Shown: positions 46,327 to 53,499 of the stretch, one piece after another | Layout: the number at the start of each line of letters is the position of its first letter | How positions within the stretch are numbered: the first letter of the stretch is position 1 | Source of the DNA: Sulfuricella denitrificans skB26 | GTDB taxonomy: Bacteria; Pseudomonadota; Gammaproteobacteria; Burkholderiales; Sulfuricellaceae | Length of the DNA stretch: 64,000 nucleotides | Direction: 5' to 3' | Assembly (NCBI RefSeq): GCF_000297055.2 | Contig: NC_022358.1 | Location: 22,620-86,619, forward strand | Translations under genes and position numbers: made by a program | The notes under the pieces: generated by a model | The model's input: only the letters and a program-made list of their open reading frames with translations | Database searches by the model: none | Told to the model about the DNA's origin: nothing

Positions 46327-47862
46327 ATGAACGCAAGCAGCTGTTCGAATTTCACCCTCTCCCGCCTCAAACTCTGCAGCTTGAGCGGCCTGACTGTCGC
46401 CTTGGCGCTGGTGCCGGAGGCGATTGCCTTCGCCTTTGTAGCCCACGTCCACCCGCTCACCGGCCTCTACGCCGCCTTTATAGTCGGCCTGATTACCGCC
46501 GCTTTTGGCGGCCGACCCGGCATGATTTCCGGCGCTACCGGCGCGCTGGCGGTGGTGATGGTGGCCCTGGTGGTGCAGCACGGCGTGGAATATCTGTTCG
46601 CCACCGTGGTGCTGATGGGCTTGCTGCAAATCACCTTCGGGCTGTTGAGGCTGGGCAAGTTCATCCGCATGGTGCCCTTCCCAGTAATGCTGGGCTTTGT
46701 CAACGGACTGGCCATCGTGATCTTTTTGGCGCAGCTTGGGCATTTCAAAGTACCGGGGCCGGATGGCGCACTGACCTGGATGACCGGCACCCCGCTCTAC
46801 ACCATGCTGGGCCTGATCGCACTGACCCTGGTCATCATCTACCTGCTGCCGCGTTTCACCAAAGCCATTCCCTCCACCCTGGCCGGCATCGTCGCGGTTT
46901 CCCTGCTGGTAATCTTCACTGGCATCGAAACCAAGACCGTAGGCGACATGGCTTCCATTGAGGGCGGCCTGCCGCAGTTCCATCTGCCGCAGGTGCCGCT
47001 GACCTGGGAAACCCTCAAGATCATCTTCCCCTACAGCCTGATTCTCGCCGCCATCGGCCTGATCGAATCCCTGTTGACGCTGAACCTGATCGACGAAATG
47101 ACCGACACGCGCGGCAAGCCCAACCGGGAATGCGTGGCCCAAGGTTCTGCCAATGTGGTCACCGGATTTTTCGGCGGCATGGGCGGCTGCGCCATGATCG
47201 GCCAAAGCATGATCAACGTGAACAACGGTGCCACCCAGCGCTTGGCCGGCATCGCTGCCGCACTTTTTTTGCTGTCATTCATCATGTTCGCTTCACAGTG
47301 GATCGAGATGATCCCGCTCGCCGCGCTGATCGGCCTGATGGTCATGGTCTCGGAAAAAACTTTTGAATGGGGCAGTCTCACTGCCATGCGCAAGGTACCG
47401 AAGAGCGACGCTTTCGTGGTGGTCGCGGTCACCGTGATTACCGTGTTCACAGATCTTGCCATTGCCGTGGTCACCGGCGTCATCATCTCCGCCCTGGTAT
47501 TCGCCTGGCAGCACGCCAAGCATATCAACGTGCAGACCTATCTCGACGACAAGGGCTGGAAAGTCTACGAACTGGAGGGCACCCTGTTCTTCGCTTCAGT
47601 GGCGCAATTCCAGACCCTGTTCAACCCCAAGGACGACCCGGACGAGGTGGTGGTGGAATTCCGCCGAGCCCGCGTCAAGGACCATTCTGCCGTCGAGGCT
47701 ATCGACAGCCTCGCCACTCGCTACCAGCAGACCGGCAAGCGCCTGCACCTGCGCCACCTCAGCCCCGATTGCCTGGAAGTGCTGGAAAAAGCCAAGGACA
47801 TGGTGGAAATCAACGTGGGCGAAGATCCGCATTACCATCTGGCAGATGACCGACTGGGATGA
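46327..47862 (+). CDS. SulP-family anion transporter
   Basis: A 511-residue transporter with about ten to twelve helices and a C-terminal STAS domain. SGLTVALALVPEAIAFAF and GRPGMISGATGALAVVM are the conserved SulP N-terminal blocks; the STAS part begins near KGWKVYELEGTLFFAS. SulP proteins carry sulfate, bicarbonate or other anions; the NhaD gene beside it fits Na+-coupled bicarbonate or sulfate uptake (inference). The start at 46327 is favoured over 46237. Confidence 0.83.
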   Translation: MNASSCSNFTLSRLKLCSLSGLTVALALVPEAIAFAFVAHVHPLTGLYAAFIVGLITAAFGGRPGMISGATGALAVVMVALVVQHGVEYLFATVVLMGLLQITFGLLRLGKFIRMVPFPVMLGFVNGLAIVIFLAQLGHFKVPGPDGALTWMTGTPLYTMLGLIALTLVIIYLLPRFTKAIPSTLAGIVAVSLLVIFTGIETKTVGDMASIEGGLPQFHLPQVPLTWETLKIIFPYSLILAAIGLIESLLTLNLIDEMTDTRGKPNRECVAQGSANVVTGFFGGMGGCAMIGQSMINVNNGATQRLAGIAAALFLLSFIMFASQWIEMIPLAALIGLMVMVSEKTFEWGSLTAMRKVPKSDAFVVVAVTVITVFTDLAIAVVTGVIISALVFAWQHAKHINVQTYLDDKGWKVYELEGTLFFASVAQFQTLFNPKDDPDEVVVEFRRARVKDHSAVEAIDSLATRYQQTGKRLHLRHLSPDCLEVLEKAKDMVEINVGEDPHYHLADDRLG

Positions 47863-47915
47863 GCGCCCTTCCAGCGTAGCGAATAATTTTTGGGATTTTT
47901 TCCGGACACATAGCA

Positions 47916-49331
47916 ATGAAACGCTTTGCCTTACTCTTTACCCTGCTATTCATGCCATTATTGGCTCACGCCTCCGAAGGCGCTGCGCGTCTTGACCTGA
48001 CCGGCAGCTGGGTCGGCATTGTTTCGGTGCTGCTATTCTTTGTCGCCTATCTGGTTGTGATGGCCGAGGAATACACCCATCTGCGCAAGTCCAAGCCGGT
48101 GATGCTAGCGGCTGGCATCATCTGGGCGCTGATTGCGTGGCACTACCAATCACAGGACATCCCGCATCTGGTCGAGAATGCGCTACGCCATACCCTGGAA
48201 GAATACGCCGAGCTGATGCTATTTCTGCTGGTAGCAATGACCTTCATCAATGCGATGGATGAGCGCAATGTCTTCGAAGCCCTTCGTTCCTGGCTAATCC
48301 GCAAGGGTCTCGGCTACCGCGCGCTGTTCTGGGTGACCGGCCTGCTGGCTTTTTTTATATCGCCTATTGCCGACAATCTGACCACGGCATTGCTGATGGG
48401 AGCCGTCGTCATGGCTGTCGGTGGCGGCAACAAGAAATTCATCATGCTCTCGTGCATCAATATCGTGATCGCCGCCAACGCCGGCGGTGCCTTCAGTCCA
48501 TTCGGCGATATCACCACACTGATGGTTTGGCAAAAAAACATTCAGGCGACTAATGGCATGGTTGATTTCTGGGTGTTCTTCGCGCTGTTCATCCCATCGT
48601 TGGTCAATTGGCTGGTACCAGCGGCCATCATGCACTTTGCCGTACCAAACGAGAAGCCCAAGGGCAGCGGAGTAATAGTTGCAATGCGACGCGGCGCACT
48701 GACCATTGTGGCGTTGTTCCTTTTTACCATCATGCTGGCGGTAAGCTTCCACAGCGTCCTGAAACTGCCGCCGGTCATCGGCATGCTCACCGGTCTGAGC
48801 CTGCTTCAGTTCTTTGCCTACTACCTGAAAGTGCGCGGCGAGAAAACACACTCACGCAACGGGGATGCAGAAAATATCGGAAACCCTGTTCCCTTCGATA
48901 TCTTCCGCAAGGTGTCGCGCGCCGAATGGGATACGCTGTTTTTCTTCTACGGCGTGGTGATGTGCGTCGGCGGGCTGAGCTTCATCGGGTATCTGGGCAT
49001 GATTTCACAAGTCATATACGGTGGCTGGGGTGCGTCCAACGCCAACATCGCCGTCGGCATCATCTCGGCTATCGTCGATAACATCCCGGTCATGTTTGCC
49101 GTGCTGGCCATGATGCCGGATATGTCGGTTGGTCAGTGGTTGCTGGTGACACTGACCGCCGGGGTCGGCGGTTCGCTGCTATCCATCGGCTCGGCTGCAG
49201 GTGTCGCCCTGATGGGCCAGGCACGCGGTGTCTACACCTTCTTCGGCCACCTCAAATGGACGCCGGCGATCGCACTTGGCTATGCAGCCAGTATTGGGGT
49301 GCATATAGCGATAAACCGCAGCCTGTTCTGA
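47916..49331 (+). CDS. nhaD: NhaD-type Na+/H+ antiporter
   Basis: A 471-residue protein with a signal-like N-terminus and about 12 helices. DNLTTALLMGAVVMAV and NAGGAFSPFGDITTLMVW are signature blocks of NhaD. It expels Na+ (or Li+) in exchange for H+. It follows the SulP gene by 53 bp and is probably co-transcribed. Confidence 0.85.
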   Translation: MKRFALLFTLLFMPLLAHASEGAARLDLTGSWVGIVSVLLFFVAYLVVMAEEYTHLRKSKPVMLAAGIIWALIAWHYQSQDIPHLVENALRHTLEEYAELMLFLLVAMTFINAMDERNVFEALRSWLIRKGLGYRALFWVTGLLAFFISPIADNLTTALLMGAVVMAVGGGNKKFIMLSCINIVIAANAGGAFSPFGDITTLMVWQKNIQATNGMVDFWVFFALFIPSLVNWLVPAAIMHFAVPNEKPKGSGVIVAMRRGALTIVALFLFTIMLAVSFHSVLKLPPVIGMLTGLSLLQFFAYYLKVRGEKTHSRNGDAENIGNPVPFDIFRKVSRAEWDTLFFFYGVVMCVGGLSFIGYLGMISQVIYGGWGASNANIAVGIISAIVDNIPVMFAVLAMMPDMSVGQWLLVTLTAGVGGSLLSIGSAAGVALMGQARGVYTFFGHLKWTPAIALGYAASIGVHIAINRSLF

Positions 49332-49420
49332 TACGGCTGATCTGCATTTGCGATGGACGTCAGTTCACACCACGCTCTAATTGATCCTTATAAACCGCAG
49401 CTGAACCAATAAAAAACTGC

Positions 49421-49450
49421 CCATGCTTCGACAAGCTCAGCATGAACGGT
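49421..49450. repeat. REP-like hairpin repeat
   Basis: CATGCTTCGACAAGCTCAGCATG forms a stem (ATGCT / AGCAT) and resembles the dispersed TTCGACAAGCTCAG repeats seen across many proteobacteria. It lies between the convergent nhaD and moaA genes, where it could also terminate transcription. Confidence 0.5.
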
Positions 49451-49476
49451 TGAAGGGTCGCTACGCGAGTTCCCCC

Positions 49477-50448
49477 TTAACCACCGGTGGACGACATGAA
49501 GCGGACAACCTGAGTGGGATGTTCGCAGAATTCATGTTTGAGCGGCTTGCGTCCGATGCCGTCGAGTAGTGCCTGTTCCAGCTGATCATCGCTGCAGCCG
49601 CTGCGCAGCAGAGCTCGCAGGTCTACCTTGTCGTCCTGGCCCAGGCAGAGATAGAGCGTGCCGTCGACGGAGAGGCGCACACGGTTGCAGGTATCACAGA
49701 AGTGTTGTGAGATCGGGGTGATGAAACCGATCTGGCAGCTTCCGTCAGGCGACACCAGGTAGCGAGCTGGGCCACCGCCGGCCACTACGCCGTCCACCAG
49801 TCCGAAGCAGGTGCGCAGCCGTTCCCGAATCGTGCCAAGTGCAACGAAGGCAGTCTTACGGCCCGTTTCTCCCACCGGCATGGCTTCGATCAACCGCAGC
49901 ACAAAGCGGTGCTCGATGCAGTAGGCAGCCATGGCGTCGAACTCGTTGTCGGTCGTGCCGGCCATGACGACCATGTTGATCTTGATCGGGCCGAACCCTT
50001 CTTCCTTGGCGGCCATCAGTCCATGTAACACGGCATCCAGCGCATCCCGTCCGGTGATCGTAGCGAAGCGGGCCTGGTCGAGGGTATCCAGGCTGACGTT
50101 GAGCCGCGTGATGCCGGCGGCGCGCAGGGCCTGCGCGTGTTTTGCCAGTTGGGTGCCGTTGCTGGAAAGGGACAGGTCGGCGATGCCGGGAAGTGAGGAG
50201 AGGCGACCGGCAAGCTCGGCCAGATTCCGCCGCAGCAGCGGCTCGCCGCCGGTCAGCCGGATCTTGTGCACGCCGAGGCGGGCGAAGGCCCCCACTACCC
50301 GCTCGATTTCATCGAACGTCAGCCAGTTGGCCGGTTCTTCATAGCCCTTGAAGCCTGCCGGCATGCAGTAGGTGCAGCGCAGGTCGCAGCGATCGGTGAC
50401 GGACAGCCGCAGGTATTCGATGCGGCGTCCGTGGCTGTCACATAGCAT
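49477..50448 (-). CDS. moaA: GTP 3',8-cyclase MoaA
   Basis: A 323-residue radical SAM enzyme: CDLRCTYC (first 4Fe-4S), LTGGEPLLR (SAM binding), and the second cluster at ISQHFCDTCNRVRLSVDGTLYLCLG; the C-terminal Gly-Gly is present. It makes the first cyclic intermediate of molybdopterin. The ATG at 50448 has GGGAG six bases upstream; a GTG at 50460 is also plausible. Last gene of the arx operon, supplying cofactor to ArxA. Confidence 0.88.
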   Translation of the reverse strand: MLCDSHGRRIEYLRLSVTDRCDLRCTYCMPAGFKGYEEPANWLTFDEIERVVGAFARLGVHKIRLTGGEPLLRRNLAELAGRLSSLPGIADLSLSSNGTQLAKHAQALRAAGITRLNVSLDTLDQARFATITGRDALDAVLHGLMAAKEEGFGPIKINMVVMAGTTDNEFDAMAAYCIEHRFVLRLIEAMPVGETGRKTAFVALGTIRERLRTCFGLVDGVVAGGGPARYLVSPDGSCQIGFITPISQHFCDTCNRVRLSVDGTLYLCLGQDDKVDLRALLRSGCSDDQLEQALLDGIGRKPLKHEFCEHPTQVVRFMSSTGG

Positions 50449-50494
50449 GGCATCTCCCACGGAACACTCCTTCCATGTTCTTGCATTGATAAAC

Positions 50495-51370
50495 TTAACG
50501 GAAGCCGGGCAGATTGAAGTCCGTCTTGCCTGGTTTCCAGCCTTGTGTACTGTCCCGGCAATCCGGGCACAATTCCAGATGATCAGTCGGCAGCCCGCAC
50601 TGCTGCAGCCGATCGATGATGACCTTTAATTCACGCGCCGTGGCTATCGCTTTGCCGCACTGCTTGCAGCTCACCAGATCGGCCGCCGTGGCGCGTTTCG
50701 AAAAATAGCGATGCGCTGACTCCCTCTCATCCTTGACTGCGGCAGAAAAGAATACGCATTGCTCGTCACGCAGGGCGCTTTCGACTACACCAAGCAGCGC
50801 CGAATAAACCGGCGGCAACTCGCGTTCGCGCTCGATCTCGGACACCCTCGCCGCAATTTCTGGCAGGATGCGCCGCAGCAAGCCGCGAATGGCTTCCCTG
50901 TCGTCGAGGATGGGTTCAAGAATGTCAGGCCCAGCTGTATCTGCCCGGTGAAAAAGCAGCGCCAAAAATTCCAGAATGGTGGCGACATGATCCGGCGTGT
51001 CGTGCATGTCCAGAGATTGTTCCACGCCGTGACGATAGTAGATTTCCGCAAGCATTTTGGCATTGGGTCCGAGCAGCGTTCCATCCAGGTAAATTCCGGC
51101 ATTCAGCTTGGCTGGAATGGGCGGCACCAGGAACAGCGAGCTGTAGGTTGGCAGCAATGATTCAGCATCAGCGTGAAACAAGGCATCGCGCGCTTCCGTA
51201 ATGGCTTCGGAAAGATCCATGCTCAGGGTTGTAGCCAAATACTCCAAATCATCAGCCAGGTCTTCACGCAGCGCTCGGGAAAGAATCTCCCCACGCGGCG
51301 GGAGGAACGCCTGAGCCAGGCATTGCCAGAGCTCGGCGCGGGGAGAAAAGCTATTGTTCATCGCATCCAT
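50495..51370 (-). CDS. arxD: TorD-like chaperone ArxD
   Basis: A 291-residue all-helical TorD/DmsD-type chaperone (ALFHADAESLLPTYSSLFLVPP, HVATILEFLALLFHRA) with a C-terminal zinc-finger-like CKQCGKAIA...CPDCR. It binds the twin-arginine signal and apo-ArxA to time molybdopterin insertion and export. AGGGA lies upstream of the ATG at 51370. It follows arxC by 22 bp. Confidence 0.82.
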   Translation of the reverse strand: MDAMNNSFSPRAELWQCLAQAFLPPRGEILSRALREDLADDLEYLATTLSMDLSEAITEARDALFHADAESLLPTYSSLFLVPPIPAKLNAGIYLDGTLLGPNAKMLAEIYYRHGVEQSLDMHDTPDHVATILEFLALLFHRADTAGPDILEPILDDREAIRGLLRRILPEIAARVSEIERERELPPVYSALLGVVESALRDEQCVFFSAAVKDERESAHRYFSKRATAADLVSCKQCGKAIATARELKVIIDRLQQCGLPTDHLELCPDCRDSTQGWKPGKTDFNLPGFR

Positions 51371-51392
51371 GATGTTTTCCCTTTCCACTTGT

Positions 51393-52622
51393 TCATCCCC
51401 GAGCCAACTGCCCGGCAGCTTCCATGCTTACCTTCGGCGCATCAGAGAGATTGAACAGGCGGTCACCGAGAGCGTACAGGGCCAGCGCGGCGCTGATCCC
51501 CACGGCCACCAACGCCCATTCAGTCAACGACGGCGTATAGGGCGTCACAGCATTCATCCAGGTACCCTTGAACATCGGCACATTTTGTCCAGCGACGATG
51601 AACTGCAGGCGCTCGATAAACATGCCGAGCAACACCAGAAACGATGCCCTGACCTGCCACTTTGGGTCTACCTGCATGGATGGCGTCAGCATCATCAGGA
51701 ACGGCAGCGCCAGGCATACCCAAACTTCAATGTGGAACCATGGTGTTTTCAGCAGAGCGACGAAGCCTTCCATGCCGTCTATGTTGCTCCACAGCCCCAC
51801 CCAAATGCGGGTGAGCAGGAACAACAGGACAATGCCGATCAGGGTGGCGAAAACCTTGGGCAACTGGTCTCCTTGAGCCAGCAAACGTAGTGGCTCAGGC
51901 ATATTTTTCGTATTGAAGCCGTAAGCCAGATGAACGCTGAACACGATGGCTGCCGCGCCGGAGAGAACCCCCGAGAGGATATAGAACACCGAGGTGGCCG
52001 AGCCGAACCACATTGGGCGCATCGCCATCGAGCCGAATAGCAGCCCCAGCATGCCACTCGCCAGTATGACCGCCATGAATCCGGCATTGCCGATGAAGTG
52101 GCTGAACGGGCTGTCCCAGTCTTCCTTCCACATCAGGTAAAACTTGACGAGCAGGAGACCCAGGTCGATGGTGTAGAACACCCCCATCCAGAACATCGGG
52201 GAATGGATCTGCATGCCGAGCGGCACCGCCCACAACATGCGGAAGGGATGGCCGAGCTCCAGCGCCAACACCGAAAAACCCGCGATCAGGGTGACGATCG
52301 CCAGCCAGATGCAGCGCTTGGCGATGGGGTAAAACTGCTTGAAACCGAACACCGTCGACAACGAAGCAATGATGGTCAGCCCCGACGAAATCAGCGCGAA
52401 GAAAACATATGTGGCAATCGCACTGCCCCAGTTCACGCCGTCGCTCGATGTATTGAACGCTGCGTGGCCTTCAGTGAACAGCATGTAGAACACAAACGCC
52501 AGGCTTGCCAACAACACAGCGACCGACAGTTTCCAGATGGTGGCCGTGGTATGGCTTTCGCCGAACATTTTGAGCGCGCCAGACACGGCCTCGCTCGGGG
52601 TTTTGGGATAAGTGAAGTTCAT
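51393..52622 (-). CDS. arxC: NrfD-family membrane anchor ArxC
   Basis: A 409-residue membrane protein with ten helices in the NrfD/PsrC pattern (MLWAVPLGMQIHSPMFWMGVFYTIDLGLLLVKF). It has no haem site; it exchanges electrons with the quinone pool. In the Arx complex it accepts electrons from ArxB. Located 11 bp after arxB. Confidence 0.87.
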   Translation of the reverse strand: MNFTYPKTPSEAVSGALKMFGESHTTATIWKLSVAVLLASLAFVFYMLFTEGHAAFNTSSDGVNWGSAIATYVFFALISSGLTIIASLSTVFGFKQFYPIAKRCIWLAIVTLIAGFSVLALELGHPFRMLWAVPLGMQIHSPMFWMGVFYTIDLGLLLVKFYLMWKEDWDSPFSHFIGNAGFMAVILASGMLGLLFGSMAMRPMWFGSATSVFYILSGVLSGAAAIVFSVHLAYGFNTKNMPEPLRLLAQGDQLPKVFATLIGIVLLFLLTRIWVGLWSNIDGMEGFVALLKTPWFHIEVWVCLALPFLMMLTPSMQVDPKWQVRASFLVLLGMFIERLQFIVAGQNVPMFKGTWMNAVTPYTPSLTEWALVAVGISAALALYALGDRLFNLSDAPKVSMEAAGQLARG

Positions 52623-52633
52623 GATCGTCCTCC

Positions 52634-53392
52634 TCAGACTTTCTTGTTGATCGCTCGACTGCTCGGCACCGCGCCGCCATCACCGGTGAGGTAATACACC
52701 TGCGGCTTGTTGCCCAACTGGTCGAGCAGCCGCACCCCGCGTTTGTCGCCGATCATGCGCGAAACATTGCTTTCCGGATTGGACAGGTCGCCGAAGAAGC
52801 GGGCTCCCGGTGCGCAGGTGACCACGCAGGCCGGCGTAAATTCGCGCAGCTTCGGGTCTTGCGGATCGAGATCGGGCGTTCCCTTGGGCGCCTTGGAAAT
52901 GCGGTGGTAGCAGAAGGTGCATTTCGACACCACATCGTGCGGCTGGATGCCGACGCCATGCTTCCAGTCTTCCCGTGCGTCTGGCATTTTCCACGGTGGG
53001 TTCCACGAATGGCTCTCTTTGCCTTCATGCACCTTGCGCATGTCCGGTGCTACCAGCGGTTTTTCGTCAGTATAGAAACGCACGCCGTAGGGGCAGGCCA
53101 CCATGCAATATTTACAGCCGATGCACTTGTCCCAGTCCACCAGAACCACGCCGTCCTCGGTCTTGTAGGTGGCGCCGGTCGGGCACACCGCCATACAGGA
53201 CGGATTCTCGCAATGCTGACAAGGACGCGGGAACCACTTGAGCTGGGCGCTCGGATACGTGCCCTCGGTAAAAAATATCACATCCTGCCAATTTTCACCC
53301 GGCAGCCGGTTGTTCTCCATGCCGCACGCCACGGTGCAGGCCTGGCAGCCAACGCATTTTTCCAGGTCTATAACCATTCCCCACTTAGCCAT
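52634..53392 (-). CDS. arxB: Four-cluster ferredoxin subunit ArxB
   Basis: A 252-residue DmsB/PsrB-like subunit. Four Cys quartets are recognised: CVGCQACTVACG, CQHCENPSCMAVCP, CIGCKYCMVACPYG and CTFCYHRI with CVVTCAPGA. These hold four 4Fe-4S clusters that carry electrons from ArxA to ArxC. No signal peptide; it travels with ArxA. Stop lies 11 bp before arxC. Confidence 0.88.
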   Translation of the reverse strand: MAKWGMVIDLEKCVGCQACTVACGMENNRLPGENWQDVIFFTEGTYPSAQLKWFPRPCQHCENPSCMAVCPTGATYKTEDGVVLVDWDKCIGCKYCMVACPYGVRFYTDEKPLVAPDMRKVHEGKESHSWNPPWKMPDAREDWKHGVGIQPHDVVSKCTFCYHRISKAPKGTPDLDPQDPKLREFTPACVVTCAPGARFFGDLSNPESNVSRMIGDKRGVRLLDQLGNKPQVYYLTGDGGAVPSSRAINKKV

Positions 53393-53421
53393 GATTTGGC
53401 CTCCTTAAAGAATCAAACTTT

Positions 53422-53499
53422 TTGCGAGTTTTCACCTTACGGTGAAATACCTGCTTACCCCTCTTGCGAATTTTCGACTTGCGACGAAATACCTGCTTA
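53422..53499 (-). repeat. Tandem hairpin repeats in the arxA-arxB spacer
   Basis: Two 36-bp direct copies (53422-53457 and 53464-53499) differ at six positions. On the coding strand each folds as a stem with a GNRA loop: TTTCACC-GTAA-GGTGAAA and TTTCGTC-GCAA-GTCGAAA. One change is compensatory (A-T to G-C); another leaves a T-T mismatch. The second copy overlaps the arxA stop. Confidence 0.65.
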
